Below, piece by piece: positions 11,743-22,587 of a stretch of DNA of 64,000 nucleotides. Position numbers and translations under genes: made by a program. The notes below the pieces were generated by a model. That model saw only the letters and a list, made by a program, of their open reading frames with translations, did no database searches and was not told the origin of the DNA. This stretch comes from Parelaphostrongylus tenuis (taxonomy: Eukaryota; Nematoda; Chromadorea; Rhabditida; Metastrongylidae), in NCBI GenBank assembly GCA_019055375.1, contig JAHQIW010000158.1, forward strand, positions 186,001-250,000, in the 5' to 3' direction. Position 1 is the first letter of the stretch. Every line of letters begins with the position of its first letter.

Positions 11743-11949
11743 CTAAACAGCAACATTGCCACTTTGCTTCATCCGCCCTGTATTGTAAATACACAATCTA
11801 GAGGCTTTCGGCATAGAAGAAATTATACGATCACAAATTTCCGTCATGTATTGAGTGACAGTAATGAAGAACTCAACGAAATTCCAGAGGAATAGACTAC
11901 CGAAAAGAACATAGAACATCACAATGACCTTAAGGCTCGAATATGACAT
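11743..11949 (-). CDS. Small membrane-protein-like ORF, hypothetical
   Basis: Sixty-eight codons from ATG to TAG. Residues about 7-33 form one hydrophobic aromatic-rich segment (VIVMFYVLFGSLFLWNFVEF), followed by a mixed polar tail with Cys and basic residues (SMPKASRLCIYNTGR). The composition fits a single-pass membrane protein, or one exon of a larger membrane protein such as a receptor. No acceptor or donor was decisive. Family not recognised. Confidence 0.35.
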   Translation of the reverse strand: MSYSSLKVIVMFYVLFGSLFLWNFVEFFITVTQYMTEICDRIISSMPKASRLCIYNTGRMKQSGNVAV

Positions 11950-12414
11950 TGTAGAGCCCACATGAGCTTTACAGTACGTACACCAAAATTAACGGTCGTG
12001 ATCTTCCTCAAGATGTAATAACGATTGCCGGTAGCACGCAAGTGCGAGCAGTTATTTGAGTACATCAGATAAAGTTCTTCGCCTCTTTTTTGTCTCTAAG
12101 GATGGATATTTATATAAAATTCTGCCATGCAAAACAAATTCTAAAACAACTATCCGCGTGTTTAATATGTCGCTCTCAGAAGAAGAAAGGAGTGTTTTCT
12201 CACCTCGATGGAGTTTGATAAAGAGCTGCCTTACAATAACAATACCTTTCGTATATTTATAAAAAATTAATAATCACAAGAGCACCCGAAGTATGAAATC
12301 CTTCTCAATGTTATTACACATAAACTCACTATAAAATACATAAGTAATGAGACGCACACGGTAGTTCCTTCCAGAATAGGTCTATCTGAATGTTTGTCGA
12401 ACTATAAAAGAGTG

Positions 12415-14237
12415 CTAGAAAAAACGAGGATCCACGTCACTGAGATACTTCATATATGAATCTCTATGAATAATATTAGTTGAGGCTATTAAGATCCGGA
12501 AATTATTTTGCACCGCAAGAAGCCTCAATGCTGCCACTTCAGCGTATGTGACACCGCCTAGAAAGAAAACAAGAATAGCTTTCTTCATTCGATTATCAGG
12601 ACGACGATCAGCAGGAATGTAACTGTTCTCTTCAACTAAAACTCGCCCAAATGTCTTCTTCAATTCACTAGTGTTCCAACCGTGAACCATTGCATTGGCA
12701 ACGACTTGACAAAATGGTGGTGTAAAAGCTCCAGAAAAGACGTAACTCATTGCTGATGGGTTTCGCAAGTCCACCGCTGCTTCTTCTGATGATGGCACAA
12801 GGTTCAGTCTTTTGATAAGGAATGGTAGTGTTGGTAAGGAATCATTTCGTGATGGAGAAGGTATTGTCGACGGCGTAGCACCCACGATCGGTCGAGGTTT
12901 TTCAATCAGAAGCCGTTTGGAGCAGAGACTGTGAAGTATTGGGAGGTACTCAAAACCGTAACTGCGAAGAAAATGTTCGCGAAATGACTGTAAATACTTT
13001 CCAGGAAGTCCGTTCTGTGATAAAGAGGCCAAACATGCTAGTGATAGGACCTGCCAAGACGGCAATTCTCGCAACATGCAGTCTTCCAGGTATGAAATGA
13101 CATCGCTGATGTTAGCTGTTCCCGCAACCAATTCGTGCTCAAATCGCAAACGTTCTCCTGCTCCAGCAGCCCCGTTTTTCTTCAACAATACTTCACAAGC
13201 ACAAATGTGCATCTCTAGTTGGCGATGTTGAAGCTTCAGTGACTTGAGTTCTTGCGAAACAAACTGCTTCATGTCACGAACCTGATCGATTGAAGCACCT
13301 TTATTGAAATCCGATTGGATTTCCTTTGCTTTTGAACTGAGAAACGGAAACACCCCTGTCATATGCTTATTTCTTATTGACGAAAATACTCCATCGTTGT
13401 TATCAAGGATGTAAACCTTAGACTTTTTTGTAGTCTCTCCATGATCAACTTCGAGCTTCATCTTCTCTTCAACTTCTGGACCAAAAGAGGTTTTCCCGCA
13501 ACCAATGACGAATACCTCATGAAGCATAGCTTCGTAAGTTAGGCCAGTCATTAGTACCGTAGCTTGATCGAGGGACCTGTCGAACATAAACAAATGACTA
13601 ATCGGTTGATCCGGCGACGATCGCGGCTCACCTCGTTCGATATAAACATGATGCATCAACTTCCACAGCATCTCAGTTTGCTCTCCCAAACCATAAACTG
13701 TCGGTATAAGACCATACAAAGACTGCAACTGAAATAAAGCATTTGCCGGGACAACAAATCCTTCTGAGCAGTCGTGACAGGCATTTCCATCGAAAACAAG
13801 TCACTTTCGAGTGAGATAAAAGATATGCTCAACTCAAAAGACTCAATCAACCCGTATACTCCTTGCCGCTCCAGCTCTCGTTCACAAACAACCAAACGGC
13901 GATCCACCCAAATCGCAGCGATATGTTTTTCGGAAGTAGCGCGAACATGTTGGGCCAGCAAGCGAGCCATGTCCAAGGAACTTCGAAGAAGGTAAACACG
14001 ACGGGAAACATTTGAATCCCATGGGATAGCCACCTGTGAATCTAGTCGCAGCGGAATCACTCGCTGACATCCATGCTTTTGCAACAAACTCATGGATGCG
14101 ATTCGATCAATAGGACGAAGTAGCGTAGCATCCACAACCAAGTCTTTTGTCCCAGGCAAAGATTCAAGAAGATGAACTAATTCGCGTCGAATCACTTCAC
14201 AGAGTAGTCCCAATGGTTGCTCGCAGAAGTCGGTCAT
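12415..14237 (-). CDS. vps-33.2: VPS33B, Sec1/Munc18-family vacuolar sorting protein
   Basis: Two exons, 13779-14237 and 12415-13728, separated by a 50 bp GT...TTTATTTCAG intron, give 590 residues (human VPS33B 617). The N-terminus carries LLESLPGTKDLVVDATLLRP and IDRIASMSLL, which align with the human start. The middle has LYGLIPTVYGLGEQTEMLW, and HLFMFDRSLDQATVL where human has IFLLDRDVDFVTAL. The C-terminus has LVFFLGGVTYAEVAALRLLA, the SM-fold signature. VPS33B binds SNAREs and, with a VIPAS39/SPE-39 partner, acts in endosome-lysosome traffic. Oddity: skipping the 50 bp removes a short stretch, while reading through it in the second frame (ANALFQLQ) aligns with human VAQALHLL. So the junction may be a true micro-intron or a one-base frameshift. 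The start is the only in-frame ATG matching the family N-terminus. Confidence 0.95.
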
Positions 14238-14696
14238 TCCGCTGAAATAATAAATTACAAAACAGCATTTCTAGGGCAAGAAAAGAGGATAGTAATTTTG
14301 ATATCAGAATTCATGCTACATAGCACATAGAAATCTATCATACACTCAATTTGATGAATACGTTCTCAACTGCTACCAGGCCCCTTCAACTCTAAGAAAC
14401 ATGCGAGTTTATGACGAGCCTTGACAAGTTAATTTGGAACACATCAAAAATTCAAATCTTCGTCAAAAATATAGTTTACTCAAAAATTAGCTTCCACTTC
14501 TCTATCGCACAAGAATGAAAGCTTTTGAAAAACGGACCCATTACCCTTCGAAACCTGACGGTATGTTGGAATGATAATTGACATTAGCAAGTGTTAGACT
14601 TGCGCTAAAGAATTTTAAAACTTAACATCATATTATTAGATTTTAAATTCTAACGTGGGGAACATAAATTGAATTACTAAAATTCCTAATTTTCTT

Positions 14697-16110
14697 ATTC
14701 AAGCCAAACACGAGGTGCTACATTGAACTTTATTTGACAGCTGACGTTTCGCCAGTTCAGCTTCTTCAGAACCTGGAAATATCAAAATGTCCGCAATCCA
14801 GTCAGTCAAACACCTCCATTACTCTTTTGGAAAAAATCACCAGACCTAGATTTCAATTGCATCAAGCACAAAATCAACCTTGAGCAACTCATCGTTTTTC
14901 TTATGTGTGTTCCACTGATTGATTCAAGAGGAGATCACCGGAAGGAGATAACATAGGCTCGTCATGCACCCTACCCATCAAAACAACTGTCTTATATACT
15001 GACTCATATCACGAGTGATAATGAGGCATTCCTCCCTGCGGTTTATGGTTGGACTGGTCGTATTAATCCAAAACGTCTCCGAGATCTTTCGCACTGATGT
15101 TTTTGTTCCTGCGAAAGGATGGTGACTTTAATCTCAAAATCAACTCCGTCGTGTTTCTGTTTTCTATTTGCCTCTAGCGGAGTATTCCGTCTATTAAAAC
15201 GCTTGTCAGCTAGGTGTTCTTCTATGCGGGATAAAGCAGCCTACCCGTTTCGCGAATAAATTTATCGCTACACGCTTTGCAAGAGATTAGGTAGACTGTA
15301 CCTACGCTCATGCAATCACGGTCTCAGCCGTTAGGACATACTTTACAATCTTTTGTTATACAGAGACGGACATATAAGCGGTTGTAAGTAGTCGGCGTCT
15401 TAAAGTATTCGGTGTTATTTCAATAATGGCCACCGAATGCTCTAAACCCGCTCTTTTCAAACAGCGTTTTATAGCCGTACTAATCTCATTTGAAAAGGAC
15501 GGGAGAATGAACGGGACTTTCGTTTCATTCGAGTTCTCGTTCGGAGGCGTACTCTTTCCTCTGAACCTAAGACAAGGGGCTACAAATTCCTATCTATTAG
15601 AAGTGGCTATTTCCCGAGCCAGTTTCACGGATTCTACTCTCTGCTCCTGCCCGGTACATATATTGGCTGCTCTTCGGAACATGTTTTTTACTGACGCCTT
15701 TTTCACCATCCTTGCACAGGAACAAAAACATCAGCGCGGAACATCTTGGAGGCGTTTTGGATTAATACGACCAACCCAACCAAAAAATGCCTCGTTATCT
15801 CTCGTGATTTGAGTCAGTATATAAGACTGTTGTTTTGATGGGTAGGGTGCATGACGAGCCTATGTTATCTCCTTCCGGTGATCTCCACTCGTGAACGGAA
15901 CACATAGCGGTGAGTACGTTGAGAGTCGATTTTGTGCTTGATGCAATTGAAATCTAGGTCTGGTGATTTTTTCTAAAGGAGTAATGGAGGTGTTTGACTG
16001 ATTGGGTTGCAGACATTTTGACCTTTTCAGCCTCTGAAGAAGGCGAACTGCCGAAAACGTCAGCTATCAAATAAAGTTTAATGTAACACCTCGCGTTTGG
16101 CTTGAAGAAG
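14697..16110 (-). mobile_element. Penelope-like element remnant with GIY-YIG domain, in inverted-repeat arrangement
   Basis: Two long arms, about 14697-15125 and 15703-16110, are inverted copies of each other over some 400 bp. Both contain the complementary blocks ATCACCAGACCTAGATTTCA and GGCTCGTCATGCACCCTACC. Read on the minus strand, the centre gives NSFAPCLRFRGKS, STAIKRCLKRAGLEHSVAII and ISCKACSDKFIRETGRLLY, the last being the GIY-YIG endonuclease region. The left arm continues to TINRREECLIITRDMSQYI. The right arm encodes the same C-terminus on the plus strand (EQKHQRGTSWRRFG). The outer ends carry the CTGAAGAAGGCGAACTGCCG type 3' end known from Penelope-like retroelements. Stops and shifts show it is inactive. 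Confidence 0.75.
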
Positions 16111-17029
16111 AAAATCAGGATATATATTGAAGCATGCCGAGGTTAATAGACAGTGGGTCTTGGGAATTGTTAGAGATACTATATCCAATAATGTAGGGTG
16201 AAATGAAAAACTTTGAAGCTCAAATGGGAATCGAATCCGCATTTCACTCTTCACGGGGAGCGTTTTGACCAATTGCACTAAGGAGGCTCTTTCTTTGTTA
16301 CCACTCTGTACTCAATACAAACAATCGATATCAGTAACAAACCGCCAGCGGGTATACATTATTGGATATATAATTTCAAAAATAATATCACCGCTAAAAG
16401 AACAGCTAAATTGGGCTGAGACACCTAAACAAAATCTCCTATCACCAAGGAACACCTAATAAACTAGAAAAAAATGATGTGTTGATCTTGAAAAACACCC
16501 AATACATTAATATAGACCTGCTACTAAGACAACAAAGATAGGTTGTCCTAGTCCGATCAATTGAAAGATAGATACAGTTGAAGATACAGTTGAAAGGAGC
16601 GGGCAGGCGCAGCGGTTAATGAAGCGATGTTTCAGAAAGCAATGTTATAAGCAAAACGCTGGTAGATCTCCACATGAAGAGATTCTTGCAGTCAGTCAAT
16701 GGACGCCTTGGGGAACGCCTTAGCTCAGTTCTCCAAAAATTGCAAGGAGAATCGTTTTGGCCAGCATTCTATGACAATTGCAAAAAAGGCGAAATCCTCA
16801 AACACATGCCAAACAAAGCGCGAGATATTCGAAGATTTTCGTGCATGATGGATGTAAGGAAAGGAATCAAATGCAAATAATGTGGGGATCTGCACACTGA
16901 GAACCGCGATGAAGGGTTGTGCAAGATATAGTGCGAAATAATGAGCTGTCTCGAAATTTCATTCTCATTCCGACACTTCTGCTGGTCCAGTTGTTATTTA
17001 TATTGACAAATCAACTAATCAACAATATG
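16111..17029. other. Intergenic stretch with SINE-like traces
   Basis: At 16205-16290 (minus) a GGGAATCGAATCCGCATTTC complement-type B box and TTGACCAATTGCACTAAG suggest a diverged SINE-2. At about 16610, GGCGCAGCGGTTAATGAAGC resembles a SINE head without the rest. A 14 bp word AGATACAGTTGAA is tandemly duplicated near 16570. No gene is supported. Confidence 0.35.
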
Positions 17030-17750
17030 ATCACCATCACGATTAATGATATGCAACCACTGGCTGAGCAAAGAGTGCCATCCTTATAGAAAGATCAAAG
17101 TTTCAAAGGAAAGATCAGTGAGGTCACTTTGAGTTAGTTGTAGTCTTCGAATGTTTTTTTTGCTCAGATGCTGCTTTAGGACGTCAAAGAGCAGATAATC
17201 TGGTGGAGAAAAAAAACCGGGCTAGGCAATACGGTAGATGTGGTACCGTATCGAGCTCAGTTTCTCAAAAATGCAGTGAGTCGACTTTGCGATGTACGGG
17301 GTCGAGCGTTATCCTGGGAAAATACGACACTGAGTCGTTTCGGGAGGCTTATCTCGCGCTGCTCCGGCTAACTTTCAGAACTGTTCGCCATAGAACATCG
17401 ACATTGGCTGCCTGGTTGATGTCGAGCACATCTTAAAACAGCATGCTCTGCTAATCCCACAAAACCGAGAGCATATCTTCCAAGCATGAACTTGGGCGTT
17501 GGTTGAACTGGCGAGTCTTCGACGTAAAACAAAATAAGGCGTGACTCGTGCTGCTGTCATAATAGACCTAGGACTCTTTCCAATGATGATCCCGATGCGG
17601 TTGCAGAAGAACACTTTCGCAGATGGTAACACAAGCAGTACGGTTGTGGTTGGTCAGTGCACAAGGTGTCCATCCAGTCATCACTTTGCGGTGACCCATT
17701 TCGTTTGAATGGCGAATGATGCTGCTACGAGCGTATGCAAGTCTACCTAA
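17030..17750 (-). pseudogene. Degraded mariner-family transposase (copy B)
   Basis: The layout matches copy A. Minus-strand CAGGATAACGCTCGACCCCG encodes the QDNARP core of the second catalytic motif. Further pieces match the WIYYEDN region (near 17540), the CEK(V/L)F block (near 17610) and the C-terminal helix. Stops and indels are frequent. It is more decayed than copy A but clearly the same subfamily. Confidence 0.75.
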
Positions 17751-18599
17751 AGCTACTGGAACATTCTCCAACATACCTCAACATTTTGGCAATATAACGA
17801 CTTAAAATAGGCAAAAAGCTAAATAAAGCAATAGTGTGAAAGCGATTATGGGTCAACCCAATGAAGAATATTGTCAAAAGCCCACTTTCCGAATAGAAAA
17901 ACTTGCAGCTACAGACACTGAAACATCCACAGAACGACTTCTCCTACCAGGAATAGTCAAGATAAACAGCCAAGGCTACTAGAAATAGCTCAGGCAGATA
18001 AAGGAGCACAGAGACCCACACGCTTTTTTCTAAGAAATCATTTGTGACAAATACGATAAAGAGACAATAGTATACCAAATAATACACGTGGTGACATTAC
18101 AGCAATCCCGAATCAGAGACTCTTTGACATTATGAAGCTTTGAAAAAGTCGCGCAAATTACTGCCCAGTTTTGAGTGACATCAGAATCATCATCGTCATT
18201 GCTTACCAGGGACCTTTACCTCGACTTCTGTTGCTGCTCAGTTAACGAAAACTTTGGCCTGTTGCCATCTGATGCCAATTCGGACTCTTTTTGCATATCA
18301 TATAACTACAAGTTTTATCGCCCGACTACTACGGCAATAAACTTGGTTCACTCCATTTAAAGCTTAAAAAACGAGACAAAACATCAACTCGACATCTCTG
18401 ATATCAATATGCTCTGTTAACCTTCTGAGGACCATAAGAAGCATTTGATTTCTCACCGCGCGTCATCAAGTCTCACTGTTTCAAGATGAAAACTGCTTCT
18501 CAGGTAAGTACAAATGATAAACCAGTGGGTTTATGGAAGTCAATCTTAGGTCATAAAAATTCAAAATAGCGACCTTTCAAAGATTTCGGAACTGACAAC

Positions 18600-18768
18600 T
18601 TGAAAAAGAAAGATAAAGCTCTCGGCGTTGATCAATCGCTGGGTGATGCTCCATGTAATCATTTTCATCTAGCATTGCTAGAGGTGACTGGATGCTATCT
18701 GGCCTTTACGATGACTTGCGGTGGCTTAACCTCAATTTATTACTGCTATCCTCTCAAGTGATATCGTC
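18600..18768 (-). repeat. SINE-1, 3' body half (interrupted by an RTE LINE)
   Basis: Contains AAAGCTCTCGGCGTTGATCA, CTGGCCTTTACGATGACTTG and CTGCTATCCTCTCAAG, the body of SINE-1 read from its tail. It stops inside the conserved TCCTCCCAGACAAGTCTG block, whose remainder appears 0.7 kb further on. Confidence 0.75.
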
Positions 18769-19485
18769 CTTATAACATCAAGCATCAGCCAGGCGGAACG
18801 AATGTTGACCGATTTCAATAACGATTGTAAGAAAATTGGTTTCCGACTAAATCTAACGAAAACATGTTTCGAAACGAACATTTCCGAATGCTCCAATTAC
18901 GTTTATCTCGGTCGTGAAAGTAACATGATGACAACCTGAACAACCTACCTCCCAAGTAGAGCAGGACGAAACGAGCGGCTTGAGGAGCGTTTAAGAGCAT
19001 CGAGGATGTAGTAAGAGGATAAAAAAACGTCCGATTCCCTGCCCACCTTTTCGACTCAAAAACTTGACCGTTACATGAGCAGGACGAAAGATCACTTTAC
19101 GTTATTGAGCGCTCAGTCGAAAGGTCGATGCTAAAAGTATTCCTTATCTCGCAAATTGAGACAAAGGATCCAAAGTTCCAACCTACGTCAATGCACCACC
19201 AAGTTATCGAAGATAGGGTAGGCCGGACACGGAATGCGCATTAACCAATGGACGAGACCGTTACCGACTGGATTTCTCGGAATGTCAAGTGCTCCACAGG
19301 AACACCACCAACCCGATGGTCCGTTTCTTCACAAAAAGCTCAAAAGAAAGACATGACACTCAAAGAATTTCTAGAGCGGGGAGGACCCACTGGGATACTA
19401 TTGCACCGAACGGGAAAAAATAGAGATATTGCTGGCATCCGCTCGAGTCACTCGATGATCAGCGGGGCGACAGGTAATGCATGTG
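18769..19485 (+). mobile_element. 5'-truncated RTE LINE inserted into SINE-1
   Basis: The plus strand opens with DIVLITSSISQAERMLTDFN, i.e. just after the FAD of the reverse transcriptase FADD motif. It continues through CKKIGFRLNLTKTCF and SNYVYLGREVNM, and with frame changes to INQWTRPLPTGFLGMSSA and TPPTRWSVSSQKAQ, close to nematode RTE C-termini (DWIPRDIKRTTGRPPTRWSD). It ends CWHPLESLDD. The copy is short, broken and inactive. Both borders fall in the same SINE-1 block, so it is a secondary insertion. Confidence 0.85.
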
Positions 19486-19620
19486 ATTCTCCCAGACAAG
19501 TCTCGTACCAACTGCCGACATCGCAGAGATAGAAGGCTTGATGAGCCTTAAGCGCGGAATCGAACAACCGACACATGTGTGCCACAGCGCTTTTCTAACC
19601 ACTGCGTCACATTCCTGAAA
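19486..19620 (-). repeat. SINE-1, 5' head half (resumes after the RTE LINE)
   Basis: Resumes with TTCTCCCAGACAAGTCTCG, then GAGCCTTAAGCGCGGAATCG (B box complement) and CTAACCACTGCGTCAC (box A complement), completing the element begun at 18.6 kb. Confidence 0.75.
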
Positions 19621-19654
19621 GTTCTGTCAGGGATAGCAGGTATAGCAGGGATAT

Positions 19655-19760
19655 TCTAACGCAACATACGTCCAAGCTCTGAAGACGGTGAAGTCACCGA
19701 AACGTCAGCTATAGAACCGTTACTAATACTACTACTATAACCATCGTCACGTCGGCCAAA
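19655..19760 (+). mobile_element. Penelope-like element 3' end fragment
   Basis: CAAGCTCTGAAGACGGTGAA and CACCGAAACGTCAGCTATAG match the 3' terminal hallmark seen in the elements at 16.0 and 22.9 kb. No coding part is attached. Confidence 0.5.
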
Positions 19761-21125
19761 CAAAGTAAGTCCTTGAGATTTTCATATCTTCTCCAGGTCT
19801 TCTTAGGATATCTGAAGCGACTGTTTCGGGTGTTTTTCAAACTATGTAAATAACAGGGTTCCTTTTTAAATCGCTAGTAACACAGATGAAGAACAAACTG
19901 ACTTCAAGCTTCAAACTTCTGTAATATTATGAATTTATAACTGGTGTGCTGCAATATGAAATAAATCCTCAAGATTTGAAAAAAGCCGTACCACTTGAGT
20001 TCAAGAATTGTTGTGGACTGGATAATCTCAATTCAAACATCCATAGTTACGAAAGTGAGAATAATTCTTTTGAAATAAGCAACGAACAGGCAGGATGAAA
20101 GAAAATAGAGGATACTTTTGTAGAAAGTACTGTACAAATGGGGCAAAAAGGATTAGAAGTGTGATAAACAAATGAAATTACCTCGATCTGGATAGAGATT
20201 ATGCGAGAAAAGGAACATTAGCAACGCGAAAAGCACACGAAGAGAATCACGCATTACGATGAGCGCGTTCCATAGAAGTACTCGATCTGAAAGTCAGAAA
20301 TACTTATAAATTAAATGAAGAATAGATGACCATGCTTTGACGACTTGGTCATGGAAGTGTACCTACTCATCAATATCTAACTCTTTGGGAACGGCATGGT
20401 ACATTTTGTACTACGCCGCACGGGATCGCGTCTCGGGGCGCATCTGTGTAGGCGCGCGCCGCAAAATTAAGCGGAATTTGTTATCAACGATGGAAAATCA
20501 CTAAAGTGTCTTTCACAAGGGTTATTTTAGCCCCACGTCCTGCGCTGAAACTTGGAAATGTGGTGGCCTTGCGTTTATGGCTTCGTAAGGGTAGTTAAAA
20601 AGAAAGTTGGTGTGTTTATAAATCCCTTATGCTTTAGCAAGAAAACCATATCGTGAGAAAAGGAGCATAATTTCAATCGAAAAATATTTCTAAGATGTCT
20701 TATCTATGTTTCGTAGTCACTCGACGGCATGAAAAATGGAGATTAACTTCTTTACAGTCGATGGCACATTTCTACCATTTCTGCTAAAGACATAGCCCTT
20801 ATATTCATTTTTTGACCTTATTTCGAAAGCCTCGATATTTTACAGAGACTGGTTTTAGCCATTTTGTTTATTACACCAGTAGCTTACGTGGAATGTGGAG
20901 TGAATAGCGGAGCGCGTGGCTCTAAGGAGGCGAGCGAGATCGCCAAAACGTACGCAAGCCATATCAGAACTTTTGAAAGGCTAAAATCAGTCTCTCAAAG
21001 ATGTTGGATTCTGTGTCGATATTTTGGAATACAGTCGAATAAAAGACAAATAGAACTTTACAACGTCTAGTGAATTCCACGTATAACAAGAAATACGGCC
21101 CAAGCAGGGTAGATAGAGTACTACG
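19761..21125. other. Intergenic stretch without recognised gene
   Basis: Mostly AT-rich. A GC-rich island near 20400-20480 (GGCGCGCGCCGC) has no repeat or ORF attached. A 68-codon frame at 20864-21070 has no family support. Confidence 0.35.
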
Positions 21126-21129
21126 CAAA

Positions 21130-21215
21130 AGATCGAGCTCTAACGGGGTTTAACCCGCATTCCACCCATACCGAGACCCGCTTGCTAGCACAACACTATC
21201 AGACCACATGCCTTG
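21130..21215 (-). repeat. SINE-2 copy
   Basis: GGGGTTTAACCCGCATTCCA and CCATACCGAGACCCGCTTGC, read as complement, give the SINE-2 B box and anticodon-loop-like segment; CACAACACTATCAGACC marks the head. Confidence 0.5.
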
Positions 21216-21244
21216 CCACCACACTTTCTTGCATGTAGCCTACT

Positions 21245-21885
21245 ATAACTTTCGTTTCGAGTGTTTCTTTACACCACGCTCAAAGTTTCAAGATGGCTGA
21301 TAGTTATTTTTGAGCCATGAATGCGGTCTGTTATGGACACTCATACAGCGCCATACATGTGTTTCGGCCTTGCAGCCTCGTCAATTGCACGGTGCCTTTC
21401 GTCTGAGTCAATTCCCTTCGGGGGGGGGGGGGGGAAACCCCCCCCCCCCTTACATAAAGGAATCGTCGACGAACTTTTTACTAGCGCCGATAAGTGATTT
21501 ACTTCACGGTACCACCCAAGAGCAATCGAGTGCAAAACACTGCCCGTTCGGCGATTCTATACTAATATTTCCGGCGAAGTCTGAAAAACAGTCAAATATA
21601 GTGGAATTGATTATCAAAACTACTAGCCTTGAGCAATCGACTGTTGATCACTACAATGTGCGGTGCTCATGTCACTGGAGATGCAGTGATATGTTGTACG
21701 TGGGTGAAGTTAATTTTCACTTTACCCGAGGTGTAACGTGTTCATTGACGATTCCTCTATGTGAAGTGGTTATTCTCCGAGAGGGTTGGTTCAGACCAAA
21801 GGCACTGTGCAACTGAGGAGGTTAGAAGGCCGAAACACGTACATGCATTGTATAAGTGCCATGAAAGACCTTATGAAAGGCTCAA
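21245..21885. repeat. Foldback element FB-A, copy 3, with a G15-A3-C12 run
   Basis: The left arm is TTTCGAGTGTTTCTTTACAC through ACATGTGTTTCGGCCTTGC. The inverse right arm lies at about 21775-21880 (GGCCGAAACACGTACATGC). Between them is the shared CAAGAGCAATCGAGTGCAAA segment. At 21420-21449 sits an uninterrupted run of 15 G, AAA, then 12 C, absent from other copies. The open frame across this block is not considered coding. Confidence 0.65.
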
Positions 21886-21969
21886 TATATGCTCTCAGGA
21901 AGTATCAACTTCTAGTGAGATCCCAAAAAAACAATCGCATATAAAGATATTAGGCATATACTATAGTAG

Positions 21970-22290
21970 ATGTCAACAACTAACCTTCAACGGGTTTGGC
22001 CGGGTAAGCACTTATCGGGGTTGAACCCTAATCAAGCTGACAGTTATTCAAAACTACTTATCTATTTAGATTCATTATTTCTACTTCTTTTAAGCAGTGG
22101 TATGATGTTATAAAAATCGCCCAGAAGTGCAGAGTGGTAGACAAAAATGGGTAAAATGCGCGTTCAATTTCGGCAAAGGTCGAATCGATGAATGATTTCA
22201 AATAGCTCTGCCAATTTAAACTATCAACTTTTTAAAGTGCTTACCCAATAAAACCCGTCAAAGGTTGGTTACTGACAGCCACGATAGGAT
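21970..22290. repeat. Small foldback/MITE-like element
   Basis: The left arm AACCTTCAACGGGTTTGGCC / GGGTAAGCACTT and the right arm AAGTGCTTACCCAATAAAAC / CGTCAAAGGTTGGTT are inverse over about 45 bp. The interior carries a GAGTGGTAGACAAAAATG / CGTTCAATTTCGG stretch resembling a decayed SINE-2. Confidence 0.55.
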
Positions 22291-22324
22291 ATATTGAAGA
22301 AAGAGTGTTAGCATAGCATGTGGC

Positions 22325-22430
22325 CAGAAGTGGTGGTAGCACGCGTACCCGCTACGGATGAAACGTGGGTTCAATTCCCTCCTAAGGTTGAATTTTTGCG
22401 TACCACTCTATACTCTTAAGTGATCTTTAT
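22325..22430 (+). repeat. SINE-2 copy
   Basis: GGTGGTAGCACGCGTACCC (head), GATGAAACGTGGGTTCAATT (B box GGGTTCAATTCCC) and a GCGTACCACTCTAT end. This is one of the better preserved tRNA-like copies. Confidence 0.65.
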
Positions 22431-22587
22431 AACATCATACTACTGCTGGGAAATCAATAGGAATATAAAGTCAAATGGATGAAGTTATATCGGTAGCTTT
22501 CTGCTAGAGAGCGACAAATGAATATTAGACCTCATCCCCTGAACAAAAATTTTTCATCGAAGTATTAGTAATCAGTATCTTCTACTG

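Noticed and set aside
15426..15812. 128-codon plus-strand frame
   Set aside because: Mostly antisense to the Penelope-like GIY-YIG region; only its end overlaps the right arm's true C-terminus.
21310..21816. 168-codon plus-strand frame with a poly-Gly/Pro stretch
   Set aside because: Runs across a foldback element and the G15/C12 homopolymer; not a gene.
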